From: Algibacillus agarilyticus
Lineage (GTDB): Bacteria; Pseudomonadota; Gammaproteobacteria; Enterobacterales; Alteromonadaceae
Direction: 5' to 3'
DNA length: 64,000 nucleotides
NCBI RefSeq assembly: GCF_003286125.1
Contig: NZ_QMED01000003.1
Location: 124,001 to 188,000, forward strand
Below are positions 1 through 9,700 of this stretch, piece after piece. Below the pieces are notes generated by a model. It did not search any database and had not been told where the DNA came from. It saw nothing but the letters and a program-made list of their open reading frames with translations. The translations under genes and the position numbers were made by a program. Position 1 is the stretch's first letter. Each line of letters begins with the position of its first letter.

Positions 1-8
1 CAGCATGA

Positions 9-1193
9 ATGCACACACAAGAGGCCCAAATGCCAGAATTTAAAAATTTAAACGACGCCGCAACACATTTTGTTTCATGGCTAAGTGAACACGCTTTGCC
101 GTTATGGGCATCAAATGGACTAGATACTAAAACCGGTGGTTCATTTGAAAAGCTAAACAGCCAAGGGCAACCCGATACACAATGCGATCGTCGTGTTAGG
201 GTAAATTATCGCCAAATGTTTGTTTATGCCATGGCGAACGAAAAAGGTTGGTTTGATAATGGAGAAAGAGTTGTTGATAGCTTACAAACGTTTATCAACA
301 CTCATGCTAAAAATGATAAAGGCCAATTTGCACATTTATTAAATGCTAATTGCCAAATCATTGATAGTAAACAAGATACTTACGATTTGGCTTTTTATTT
401 GTTAGCTTGTGCATGGCGCTATCGCGCATTCAACGACCAATCGGCATTAACGGCGGCCGACGCGATGATGGAGCATATCGATACGCATATTAAAGGAATA
501 AAAGGCGGTTGGTTTGAAGGCGACTTTAATTCTAATCTACGTAGGCAAAACCCGCACATGCATCTATTCGAAACGTTTATGGCTCTCTACTCTGCCACTA
601 AAAACGCTAAATGGTTAGCCCGGGCGGGTGAAGTATTCACCTTGTTTCAAACCCACTTTTTTGATGAAGACAAAGGCGTATTACTTGAATATTTTAATGC
701 CGATTGGTCACCGCAATTTGGTACGCACGGTAAAATAATTGAGGCGGGTCATATGCTTGAGTGGGTCTGGTTGTTACATGAATACCAGCAACTAACGGGC
801 AGCCCAGTAACCCAATACACTGACATTTTATATAAAAATGCGATTGCTTACGGCTCAGATGTAACCGGTTTATTATTTGACGAATGCAATGAAAAAGGTC
901 AAATAATCAAAGCAACAAAACGTTGCTGGCCTATAACCGAACTCCTCAAGGCTAGTGTCGCACAAGCAAATGCCGAATCAGACCCTTATATCAAAGCGCT
1001 ATACGAGCAAAAAGCTCAAGACGCCATTGAGCTTTTGTTTAAATACTATTTAACCGGTGACGTTTTAGGTACTTATTGTGATCAACTTGACGAAAACAAT
1101 AACGTAATTGTTGCAGAATCACCCGCAAGCACACTTTACCATTTAGTGGTTGCGGCTAATGAAGCCATTACGTATTGCAAAAGTCGCCGTTGA
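9..1193 (+). CDS. AGE-family sugar isomerase/2-epimerase (mannose isomerase-like)
   Basis: Predicted cytosolic (alpha/alpha)6-barrel enzyme of the N-acylglucosamine 2-epimerase family, 394 residues, the usual length. The family's three catalytic-site histidine regions are visible: NPHMHLFE (His183/His185), AGHMLEW (His248) and STLYHL (His378), with spacing close to that of YihS-type aldose-ketose isomerases. Members interconvert mannose and fructose or epimerise mannobiose/N-acylglucosamine. With mannanases and a phosphomannomutase nearby, mannose isomerase is the best guess, but cellobiose/mannobiose 2-epimerase is possible. An in-frame TGA at 6-8 closes the frame upstream. The start may be this ATG or the one at 30. 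There is no signal peptide, so it acts after uptake. It is followed by a MITE and then a sulfatase on the same strand. Confidence 0.85.
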   Translation: MHTQEAQMPEFKNLNDAATHFVSWLSEHALPLWASNGLDTKTGGSFEKLNSQGQPDTQCDRRVRVNYRQMFVYAMANEKGWFDNGERVVDSLQTFINTHAKNDKGQFAHLLNANCQIIDSKQDTYDLAFYLLACAWRYRAFNDQSALTAADAMMEHIDTHIKGIKGGWFEGDFNSNLRRQNPHMHLFETFMALYSATKNAKWLARAGEVFTLFQTHFFDEDKGVLLEYFNADWSPQFGTHGKIIEAGHMLEWVWLLHEYQQLTGSPVTQYTDILYKNAIAYGSDVTGLLFDECNEKGQIIKATKRCWPITELLKASVAQANAESDPYIKALYEQKAQDAIELLFKYYLTGDVLGTYCDQLDENNNVIVAESPASTLYHLVVAANEAITYCKSRR

Positions 1194-1220
1194 TAAGTAC
1201 CAAAGGTGATGTAGGGTTAA

Positions 1221-1347
1221 TATAGTCAAAGCGATCGGGTTTTAGGGGAAGCCGTCAAGCTTCGAGACCCCATGAGCATATGCTCTACTATGTGACTGGG
1301 CGAGTAAGCGCTGACAATGAACCATAAAACCTGAGCGAGAAGACTAA
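1221..1347 (-). repeat. MITE family A, copy 1
   Basis: About 127 bp, in reverse orientation relative to the copies at 19361 and 30316. It begins TATAGTC and ends in GACTA. The imperfect terminal inverted repeats also share a GGTTTTA block. The centre holds the perfect 12-bp palindrome GAGCATATGCTC. The TA at the ends suggests a TA target as used by IS630/Tc1-type transposases (inference). It fills the gap between the isomerase and sulfatase genes and encodes no protein of its own. Confidence 0.8.
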
Positions 1348-1440
1348 AACTCCAGCTATTAACCCAAGTTCCCCCGTGCATCACCTTTTTTTTATTTTCA
1401 TTTAATGATGACCCCGTCATCCGCGCAATTAAGGTGTAAT

Positions 1441-3306
1441 ATGAAAAATTTTCTACAACTCAAGTTACTCATTATCTCTTTAATAGGTCCATTAATTTTG
1501 TTGTTTGTATTTAATGCCAATGCTCAACAAATTACACAGCCTAATATAATCCTTATAACAGCAGATGACTTGGGGTTTGACGACTTATCAATACATGGCA
1601 ACCCCGTGATCGAAACACCTAATCTAGATGCTTTAGCCAAGCGTTCAGTGCAGTTTTCTGATTACAATGTTTCACCCGTGTGTGCAACCACACGAGCCGC
1701 TTTACTCACCGGTCGGCATTATTATAAAACCGGTGTTTCGGGTGTTCATGGTGGGCGTGATTACTTAAGCTTAGATGAAACGTTAATCTCAAATGTATTA
1801 CAAGAAAACGGCTATGCAACCGGTACTTGGGGTAAATGGCATATCGGTAAAACCGCTGGTTATCTACCGCAAGATAGAGGCTTTGACGAAAGTTACTACG
1901 CTCAACTCTATGTGCATGAAAATTCTTATGGTTATATTAATCAACAAAAAGTCGAGCACGATGATTGGGTATCAAGTGTGGTTACCGATTACGCTATTGA
2001 CTTTATCGATAGACAAAAAAATAACAAACCTTTTTTCGCCTATTTAAGTTATTTAGCACCACATGAACCTTGGGTTGCGCCTAAAAAATATGTTGATAAA
2101 TATAAAGCTAAAGGGCAACGAGACGCTATAGCTAACCTATATGGCATGATAGAAGAAATGGATCATCATATTGGCCGTTTAATAAACCATATTGACCAAC
2201 AAGGTTTAGCTGACAATACCATCATTATATTTATGAGCGACAATGGCCCCTGGTTCGGTTCTAGCAACTATGGCGCAATGCATCAACATGAATGGGAGCA
2301 ACGTAACCCAAATAACTGGCATGGCATGAAAGGACGAAACTGGCAAAATGGGGTTAAATCACCTTTGTTTATTCGCTACGGTGATCATTATCAACCTCGT
2401 ACGATCGCGCCCTTTACGTTTGTCACCGATATTATGCCTTACCTTTTAGAGGTGACGAATATTCAGTTGAATAAAAACCATAAACCAATAGATGGTGAAT
2501 CATTTAAACGTGCGTTAGAAGGTGATACCACTTATGCACGCCAAAAACCGGTTTTAATAGGTAGTCATGATGTAATTTCACACAAAGCATTATTCAATCA
2601 ATGGACCCCTTTTGATGATGTTGCTAAAAATGCACTAGATTACAATTCACAAATGTTGGCATTGCGTGATGATCGTTATAAATTAATACTCAACCCCGTT
2701 AAAGATGAATCACACTACCCTGATGCGACCGAGCAATATGTCTTATTTGATATGAAAACCGATCCACAAGAAACCAAAAACTTATTTTTAGCTAAGCCGA
2801 CACTTGCCGCTATAATGCTCACTAAAATGCAAACGGCATATCAAGATGTGTTTAATGATGCTGACAGTTTTAAAACCCCGATGTATCAAATTTCAGGCGA
2901 CATCAGTGCTTTTAATGCTTTTGGCCCAGCCAGCACACAAGGTAACGTTAAAAGCCAAGCACACTTGCTAGGTGGTTTTAAACAAGCCGGTGATTCAGCC
3001 ACCTATGATTTACAGATTAACGAAGCGGGTATTTATGATTTATGGCTTAATAAGCAAGATCACTACGGTTCTGGGTTTGAGGTTAAAATTAGCGTAGCCA
3101 ATAAACCTTATACCACGACGCTAAACGAGCACGCCTTGCAAAAGTTAGCGCAAATACCGCTACCACAAGGTGCAGTTACCTTAAAGTTTGAAGTAACCCA
3201 AAATACAGCCATGACAACCTGGATGACGTTAAACAATTTGCGCCGTTTTTATCTGATAAAACAAGGCACCAATAAAAAACCCAGTGATTTATCGTTGCCT
3301 AACTAA
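1441..3306 (+). CDS. Secreted S1-family sulfatase with C-terminal beta-domain
   Basis: Predicted periplasmic or secreted formylglycine-dependent sulfatase of 621 residues. An earlier ATG at 1405 is in frame, but 1441 follows an AAGGTG ribosome site and gives a clean signal peptide ending near NANAQQ. Metal-binding Asp42/Asp43 sit in ADDLGFDD. The signature region is SPVCATTRAALLTGR with candidate formylglycine Cys81. GKWHIGK and SDNGPW (Asp267/Asn268) are the other active-site blocks. The signature reads C-A-T-T-R, with Thr where C-X-P/A-X-R is usual. Roughly the last 120 residues look like an extra beta-sandwich or carbohydrate-binding module. The substrate cannot be read from sequence; a sulfated algal glycan is likely from the locus. 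It lies downstream of the AGE isomerase and upstream of the phosphomannomutase. Confidence 0.85.
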   Translation: MKNFLQLKLLIISLIGPLILLFVFNANAQQITQPNIILITADDLGFDDLSIHGNPVIETPNLDALAKRSVQFSDYNVSPVCATTRAALLTGRHYYKTGVSGVHGGRDYLSLDETLISNVLQENGYATGTWGKWHIGKTAGYLPQDRGFDESYYAQLYVHENSYGYINQQKVEHDDWVSSVVTDYAIDFIDRQKNNKPFFAYLSYLAPHEPWVAPKKYVDKYKAKGQRDAIANLYGMIEEMDHHIGRLINHIDQQGLADNTIIIFMSDNGPWFGSSNYGAMHQHEWEQRNPNNWHGMKGRNWQNGVKSPLFIRYGDHYQPRTIAPFTFVTDIMPYLLEVTNIQLNKNHKPIDGESFKRALEGDTTYARQKPVLIGSHDVISHKALFNQWTPFDDVAKNALDYNSQMLALRDDRYKLILNPVKDESHYPDATEQYVLFDMKTDPQETKNLFLAKPTLAAIMLTKMQTAYQDVFNDADSFKTPMYQISGDISAFNAFGPASTQGNVKSQAHLLGGFKQAGDSATYDLQINEAGIYDLWLNKQDHYGSGFEVKISVANKPYTTTLNEHALQKLAQIPLPQGAVTLKFEVTQNTAMTTWMTLNNLRRFYLIKQGTNKKPSDLSLPN

Positions 3307-3434
3307 ACCTATAATTCGCTTGTTTCAAAATATAATACCTCCTCTACACCACATAAACAGGTTGTTTTTACAGCCTGTTTTACAAAATGATGCTCGTGGG
3401 GTTTTCACTTAGTTAATAATAAAAGAGAGTTGAT

Positions 3435-4793
3435 ATGAACGCACTAACTTGCTTTAAATCATACGATGTTCGCGGCAAAGTACCGCAAGAATTAAATGAA
3501 GATACAGCTTATAAAATTGGCTTTGCTTATGTAAAACAACAACAAGCCAATATTGTTGCAGTTGGCTACGACATAAGATTAACGAGCCATAGTTTATGTG
3601 ATTCACTTGCTAAGGGTATTATGGATGCCGGCGCCGATGTTATGCATATTGGCCAATGTGGTACAGAAGAGATCTATTTTGCGGCCTTTAACGAAAAAGT
3701 CGACGGTGGCATTGTCGTAACGGCTAGCCACAACCCCAAAAATTATAATGGCATGAAGTTTGTTGGCAAAGGCGCGCTACCCATTTCAGGCGATACTGGC
3801 TTACTTGAAATAAAAGCACTAGCAGAAGGCAATAATTTTACGCCGAATAACTTAGTAGGTTGTCCTACTTACATAGACACAAGTCCGCAATATATTGAGC
3901 ATTTACTGAGCTACATTAACGTAGCAACATTGCCAAAATTAAAAATAGTGGTCAATGCGGGCAATGGGGGTGCAGGAAAAATTATTGATTTGCTTGAGCC
4001 TCACCTCCCCTTTGAATTTATCAAAATACAGCACGAGCCAGATGGCAACTTCCCTAATGGCGTGCCTAACCCGCTATTAGAAGAAAATCGATTAACCACA
4101 CAACAAGCAATCATTGAACATAAAGCTGATATGGGAATAGCATGGGATGGCGATTTTGACCGGTGTTTCTTTTTTGATGAGAAAGGCGAATTCATCGAAG
4201 GCTATTATTTAGTTGGCCTATTGGCCAAAACCTTATTACAGCATAACCCAGGGGGTAAAATAGTTTATGACCCTCGCTTATATTGGAATACAATTGATAT
4301 CGTTGAGCAAGCAGGTGGTGTTCCGGTTAAAAGCAAAACCGGCCATGCTTTTATTAAAGAAAAAATGCGTGCAGAGAATGCTATATATGGCGGTGAAATG
4401 AGTGCCCATCATTATTTTAAAGAATTTGCCTATTGCGATAATGGCAATATACCTTGGTTGCTCATATGTGAATTAATGGGCGTTACCGGCAAGCCAATAT
4501 CGTCATTAGTTAGTGAGCGTCAGGCTTTGTTTCCTTGCAGTGGCGAAATCAATTTACGAGTGGGTGATGCTAACCTCATACTAACTGAACTTGAAAAACA
4601 TTACGCCGATCAGGTGAGTGAATATGATCGCACTGATGGCTTGGGTATGACCTTCGATAATTGGCGCTTTAATGTCAGAATGTCGAATACCGAACCCCTG
4701 TTACGCATTAATATCGAATCACGTGCCGATACCCCCCTAATGAAAACCAAAACCCAAGAAGTTTTAGACTTTATACATGCACTCAACGACTAA
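3435..4793 (+). CDS. manB: Phosphomannomutase/phosphoglucomutase
   Basis: Cytosolic alpha-D-phosphohexomutase, 452 residues, close to CpsG/ManB length. It interconverts mannose-6-phosphate and mannose-1-phosphate, feeding GDP-mannose synthesis or mannose catabolism. All four family motifs are present: catalytic phosphoserine loop TASHNPKNYNG (Ser98), magnesium loop DGDFDR (Asp238, Asp240, Asp242), sugar-specificity loop GEMSAHH (Glu321, Ser323) and phosphate-binding RMSNTEPLLR near residues 415-424. GEMSAHH is the form seen in enzymes accepting both mannose and glucose phosphates. A ribosome site (AAGAGAG) precedes the ATG. It sits between a sulfatase and a Nudix hydrolase inside the mannan-associated block, which supports a catabolic role in addition to any envelope role. 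Confidence 0.92.
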   Translation: MNALTCFKSYDVRGKVPQELNEDTAYKIGFAYVKQQQANIVAVGYDIRLTSHSLCDSLAKGIMDAGADVMHIGQCGTEEIYFAAFNEKVDGGIVVTASHNPKNYNGMKFVGKGALPISGDTGLLEIKALAEGNNFTPNNLVGCPTYIDTSPQYIEHLLSYINVATLPKLKIVVNAGNGGAGKIIDLLEPHLPFEFIKIQHEPDGNFPNGVPNPLLEENRLTTQQAIIEHKADMGIAWDGDFDRCFFFDEKGEFIEGYYLVGLLAKTLLQHNPGGKIVYDPRLYWNTIDIVEQAGGVPVKSKTGHAFIKEKMRAENAIYGGEMSAHHYFKEFAYCDNGNIPWLLICELMGVTGKPISSLVSERQALFPCSGEINLRVGDANLILTELEKHYADQVSEYDRTDGLGMTFDNWRFNVRMSNTEPLLRINIESRADTPLMKTKTQEVLDFIHALND

Positions 4794-4828
4794 TAGGCTA
4801 ATATTTAAATATTAACCTAAAGCTAAAC

Positions 4829-4850
4829 AAGCTCTATTAACGTAGAGCTT
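4829..4850 (+). other. Intercistronic hairpin between phosphomannomutase and Nudix genes
   Basis: AAGCTCTA and TAGAGCTT form a perfect 8-bp stem around a 6-nt TTAACG loop. The stem is followed by AAAATC rather than a T-run, so it is more likely an mRNA processing or stability element than a full terminator. Confidence 0.45.
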
Positions 4851-4868
4851 AAAATCAGGCACCAATTA

Positions 4869-5378
4869 ATGTTTAAATTTTGCCCAAAATGTAGCAAACA
4901 GACCATTGATTTTATTCAGCAAAGGCAATTTATCTGTCGTCATTGTCACTTCAATTATTTCCACAATATTGCTGCGGCCGTCGCCGGTATCATTACCTTT
5001 GAAAATCAAATATTACTCACGACTCGGGCTAAAGATCCAGGGGCTGGCTTGCTCGATTTACCTGGCGGCTTTGTAGATGCCAACGAATCGCTCGAACAAG
5101 CGTTAACACGTGAATTAAAAGAAGAATTAAATATTGAAATACCGGCTAGTGATTGGTGTTACGAAAGTGCATGGCCAAACCAATATTTGTATGCCGATAT
5201 TCAATATCAAACCTTGGATACCACTTTTAGTTGCGCCTTATCTCATAAACCCGAAATAACTAAACAAGAATCAGAAATAGCCCAATATCAATGGATTGAA
5301 ATTGAAAACATTCAATTCGAGCAGATGGCATTTCAATCATTACGTCGTGCGCTTGAGCTTTATATATCAGGTCGGTAA
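4869..5378 (+). CDS. Nudix hydrolase with N-terminal zinc ribbon
   Basis: Predicted cytosolic pyrophosphohydrolase, 169 residues. An N-terminal zinc ribbon uses Cys5/Cys8 and Cys23/Cys26 (CPKC and CRHC). The Nudix box runs from about residue 67 to 89 as GFVDANESLEQALT followed by REL-KEEL (Arg81/Glu82, Glu85/Glu86). The usual final Gly of the box is Asn here. Zinc-ribbon Nudix proteins include NudC-like NADH pyrophosphatases and nucleotide-sugar hydrolases; the substrate is not determinable from sequence. Its stop codon directly abuts the ATG of the next gene, so the two are almost surely co-transcribed. That makes a role linked to sugar sensing or nucleotide-sugar housekeeping plausible but unproven. 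Confidence 0.85.
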   Translation: MFKFCPKCSKQTIDFIQQRQFICRHCHFNYFHNIAAAVAGIITFENQILLTTRAKDPGAGLLDLPGGFVDANESLEQALTRELKEELNIEIPASDWCYESAWPNQYLYADIQYQTLDTTFSCALSHKPEITKQESEIAQYQWIEIENIQFEQMAFQSLRRALELYISGR

Positions 5379-6548
5379 ATGTTTAATTTACGCTCAGCGT
5401 TTATTACGATTAACATCGCTTTAAGTTGCCTTATAAGCCTATTTATTGCAACTTCATCAATGGCCAATACCACCACTGAAAAAATAAAAGTGGCTTTTAT
5501 TAACCCGGATATACAAGGCCGGCCTTTTTGGGATCTAGCCACCGAGATTGCACTTGCGGCAGCCACCGATTTAAATATTGAGCTAACGGTTTACTACGGC
5601 GGAGGCGATCGTTTTTCAAACCTAGCCTTAGTTGAGCAACTTTCGAGCAAACCACTAAAACATGATTATCTGGTTTTTTTACCCTACAAAGGCAAAACTA
5701 AACAACAGTTCCAACGTTTAGAACAACAAGGCTTACCTTTTGTTACACTAGAACGATCTTTTGAAAAAAAACAACTGGCTTCACTTGGTTTACCACAACA
5801 ACAATTTAAAATGTGGAAAACTGAAGTCTACTTTGATGATATTCGTGCCGGTTATTTGTTAGCTAAAGCCTTGTTAACACCCAATCATCTTAATGAAAAA
5901 TTGAACCTCCCTCCGACAAACACAATGCTCGATAAGCATACCGACTCTACGGTGAAAAATATTGTTGCCTTTAGCGGTGATCGCAGCGCAATCGCACATC
6001 AACGTGAATTAGGTTTAAAATTAGCCTTACATGAGCAATCTAATGCACGTTTACAGCAAATTGTTCACACATTATGGCAACCTAATTCTGTTACCCAACA
6101 ATTACCAACGTTATTACGGCGTTATCCCGATACAAATGTAATTTGGACGGCATCAGACGAACTTGCACTTGCCGCCAGTAAAATAGTGCATCGAAATATC
6201 AACAACGCCCACGTTGGTGGTATTGATTTAACACCTAAAGCGTTAAAAGCGATTAAAACAAGTGATTTAACCGCGACCGTTGGTGGTCACTTTATGCAAG
6301 TAGCTTGGGCTTTAGTTAAAATTCATGACCTACATAAGCAACAATACTCGAGTGCTTATGATCGATTACCCTACGGTGTTACGCTTGTTACATCTGCTAA
6401 TATTGAACATTACACAGTGTTAACTGAGCGCCCAAATTGGAACATGATTAATTTTTCACGTTTTTCAGTATCGAATAAATCAGAAACGCCGTATGACTTT
6501 TCATTAAATCGCGTAATCAAACAACTTAAAACAAACCCCATAAATTAA
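5379..6548 (+). CDS. Periplasmic sugar-binding protein (type 1 PBP fold), orphan
   Basis: 389 residues with an N-terminal signal peptide (hydrophobic residues about 8-28, cleavage near SSMANTT). The mature part starts KIKVAFINPD and continues through GRPFWDLATEIALAAATDL, the classic beginning of a periplasmic-binding-protein-like type I domain as in ribose/galactose-binding proteins and LuxP. A later block, IWTASDELALAAS, followed by VGGID, is also typical of the family. No ABC permease or ATPase lies nearby, so it may present a sugar to a membrane sensor elsewhere, as LuxP-like partners do, rather than serve a transporter (inference). It starts immediately after the Nudix stop codon with no gap, so translational coupling is likely. 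The LacI-type operators of the mannanase operon begin about 115 bp after its stop. Confidence 0.75.
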   Translation: MFNLRSAFITINIALSCLISLFIATSSMANTTTEKIKVAFINPDIQGRPFWDLATEIALAAATDLNIELTVYYGGGDRFSNLALVEQLSSKPLKHDYLVFLPYKGKTKQQFQRLEQQGLPFVTLERSFEKKQLASLGLPQQQFKMWKTEVYFDDIRAGYLLAKALLTPNHLNEKLNLPPTNTMLDKHTDSTVKNIVAFSGDRSAIAHQRELGLKLALHEQSNARLQQIVHTLWQPNSVTQQLPTLLRRYPDTNVIWTASDELALAASKIVHRNINNAHVGGIDLTPKALKAIKTSDLTATVGGHFMQVAWALVKIHDLHKQQYSSAYDRLPYGVTLVTSANIEHYTVLTERPNWNMINFSRFSVSNKSETPYDFSLNRVIKQLKTNPIN

Positions 6549-6664
6549 CTTAAAAACAATCAGTTACAATTTATTTTTTTACTTTTTTATGTTTACAGCT
6601 AGCAAAATGTTGTTTTTTTGTGAATTTGTTGTTGATTTATTACATTACACAACATAATATAAAT

Positions 6665-6707
6665 GTAACCGGTTACGTAACAACAAACATAAAATGTAAC
6701 CGGTTAC
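6665..6707. promoter_or_regulatory. Two tandem LacI-type operators upstream of GH26 mannanase
   Basis: Two perfect copies of the 12-bp palindrome GTAACCGGTTAC lie at 6665-6676 and 6696-6707, centre to centre 31 bp (about three helical turns). Both are preceded by AAAT or AAAAT. The central CG palindrome with A/T-rich flanks is typical of LacI-family sites. The same 12-mer recurs before the other mannanase genes in the window, which supports it as a regulon operator. Confidence 0.8.
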
Positions 6708-6775
6708 TAATATTACACACTTTACCATCACATTTGAAAAATAAGGTTCAAGGACCATACTCAACGAGGTGTTCA

Positions 6776-9700
6776 ATGAAGAGGTTAACAAACATGAACA
6801 ACGTACCAACACGCACCCTACTTAGTGCCGCTATTATAGCTAGCTTAACAGGCTGCTTAAGTGAAACAACAACAAACAATGACAACGTACAATACACGCC
6901 AGATTCACATCCGTTAAGCGTAGTGGCCGGTCAAGATGCTGAATTTGCACCCGGCAGTGACATTGTATTAAAAAGTCGCTTAGTAGGTACGGTTGCAGGC
7001 CAAACGATGATGTGGGAACAAACAGCCGGTCCTGACGTGACGATCGTCGACCCGACACAATCACAAATAAGTTTTGTTGCACCAGACGTCGTGGGCTCAC
7101 AATTATTAACGTTTGTTGTTCATGCACTTAATGCCGATGGTACTGCCGCCATGGATAGTAACAACGCACCTATCGTCGATGAAATAAACGTAAAAGTTTT
7201 TGATCCAGACAGCATAGAAACTTATGAAGTTGAAACCGATGCTGACGTGGTTTCTACGCTAGAAATTATTACTGAAGGCCATGAAAAATACATCGCAGGT
7301 GCCAGTGGTAAATACCATACTGCCGATATCGAAGGCGAAAAATCGGTTATATATACCATTAATAAAACAAGTGAAAACGCCGGTTTTTATTCATTATTTG
7401 TTAGATATGCAATACCTGCTGACTACGGCGGTAAAGAAGCAAAAGTGGTGGTGAATGGCGTACCCACTATTTTGCAATTTGAAGCAACCGGTAGCTGGAA
7501 TGACATAAAAGTAGCCACCGTTGAGTTAAAAGCAGGTGATAACATTATTGAAATTGGCGGGGCGTGGAATTATTACCGCATTGATAATATTTATACTATT
7601 CCAGATGTTAAACCGCCCGTGCCTTCTCCGGTACCCACACAATTAACTAATGATAATGCAACCACGGCAACTAAAAAAGTATTTGAATTACTGGCTTCAT
7701 ATTATGGTAACTCAACGTTGTCGGGCCAAACTGAATTTCCGACCAATGATGGCAGCACAAATGACTTGGTTGAATTTAATAAAGTAACCAGCGCGACAGG
7801 TGATGATGCTCCCGCTATCGTTGCATTTGATTTAATGGAATATTCAGCAACACGCGTTGAAAATGGGGCTAACCCAGGCACATTAACCGAAGACATGATC
7901 AAACATCATAATGAAAAAAATGTGATGCTCTCGGCCTTATGGCACTGGAATGCACCCGCTCAATTAAAAAATGGCACAGGCGAAGAAGCTTGGTATAAAG
8001 GCTTCTACACAGGTGCAACTGACTTTGATTTAGCCGCCGTGCTTGCCGATACAAATAGTGCTGAATATGCAGCTTTAATTGCCGATATTGATATTGCGGC
8101 CGCTGAATTACAAAAATTAGAAGATGCTGATATTCCTGTTTTATGGCGCCCATTACACGAAGCACAAGGTAAATGGTTCTGGTGGGGTGCAGCAGGCTCA
8201 CAAGCCCTTAAAGATTTATGGGTGTTAATGTACGATCGCATGACTCAACATCATGGTTTAGATAACCTGATATGGGTATATACTTATGCTGGTGATTTAG
8301 ACGCTAGCTGGTATCCAGGTGACGACTATGTCGATATTGTTGGCTATGACGGTTACGATGGCACCAATGATAAAAATGCCTTTTCGGGCCAATTCTCGAC
8401 TCTACGCGATCGTCATAATGGTCAAAAAATGGTCGCTCTCACTGAAACCGGTTCCATTCCAGATGTAGAAGCCATGCATGCCGCTAACGCTTGGTGGGCT
8501 TTTTATATTACATGGAACACATCAGATTCATATGGCCCGGGTTCAATGGATGCCGCAACGATTGATGCAAATTATGCATTCGATAGTGTTATAAACTTAA
8601 GTGATTTACCGGGTGCACCTAATGCTGCACAAGGGCCTGGTGTTTATGAAAACTTCGATCATGCTGCCAGTTATGTTGCGCAGATTAATTGGGGCAACCA
8701 AGCATTAACCAGCTTAAATGCATCAACTGATTGGGCGGGTTCAGGTTCACAATCATTACGTTCAACGATGGATTTAGCCGCAATAACTGATTGGCCAGAA
8801 TTCCCGAGCACGGTTATTCAATCATACCCAGCTAATGGCATTGATGTAAAAGATGCCACCTTGTTTTCACTTAAAGCCCACAGCCTGAATGCTGGCGATA
8901 ATATTACCGGTAAGTTATGGATCAAACATGGTGAAGCACAAACTTGGGCAGATGCCGGAGCAATAGCCTTAACCGACGGCGGCACGATGCTTTCAATCGA
9001 CGTATCTGATTATGATTTAATTGCCGGTTTTGGTGTGCAGTTTGAAGGTTTTGAGCAAACATCTGCCGCCGCTAAATTTTATATAGATAGTGTGATGGTT
9101 GACGATACCGTGTTTGCCGACTTTGATGAAACCCCTTCTAACTTTATAGGCCAATTAAATTGGGCTAATACCAGCGGCTTAGGTATTACGGATAGCTGGA
9201 TGGCACAAGGCGCTAAATCACTCGCCTTAACTAAAGATTTATCAGCTAAAAATGATTGGGGTGATACACCCAGCACCGTTATTCAAAACTACCCTGAAAA
9301 CGGCATTGATATCAGCTCAGTTTCAAGCCTTAAACTAAACGTTAATTCAATGGATGCCGGCGCTGCAGTAACCGGTAAATTATGGATAAAACACAGCGCA
9401 GAACAAACTTGGGTTGATGCCGGTGCAGTCGCATTAACAGATGGCGGCACAGAACTTGAATTAGATGTATCAGGCTATGACTTACTTGCTGGTTTTGGGG
9501 TGCAATACGAAGGTTTTGATACCACATCATCTAACGCTAAATTCTATATGGATAATGTGCGTTTAGACGATAAAGTAACATACGGTTTTGAGCAAACTGG
9601 CGCTTGGGAAGGTCAACTAAACTGGGCACCAACAACCGGCTTAACCACAACACAAGCTTGGGGCAGCAACAATACAAACTCATTGGTATTAACCAAAGAT

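Noticed and set aside
1226-1420. 64-residue minus-strand open frame between the isomerase and sulfatase genes
   Set aside because: It lies almost entirely inside MITE copy 1 and has no protein-like features.
6620-6775. Upstream extension of the GH26 mannanase to an ATG at 6620
   Set aside because: It would run through both operators, gives no leader, and the ATG at 6776 has a good ribosome site and lipoprotein signal.
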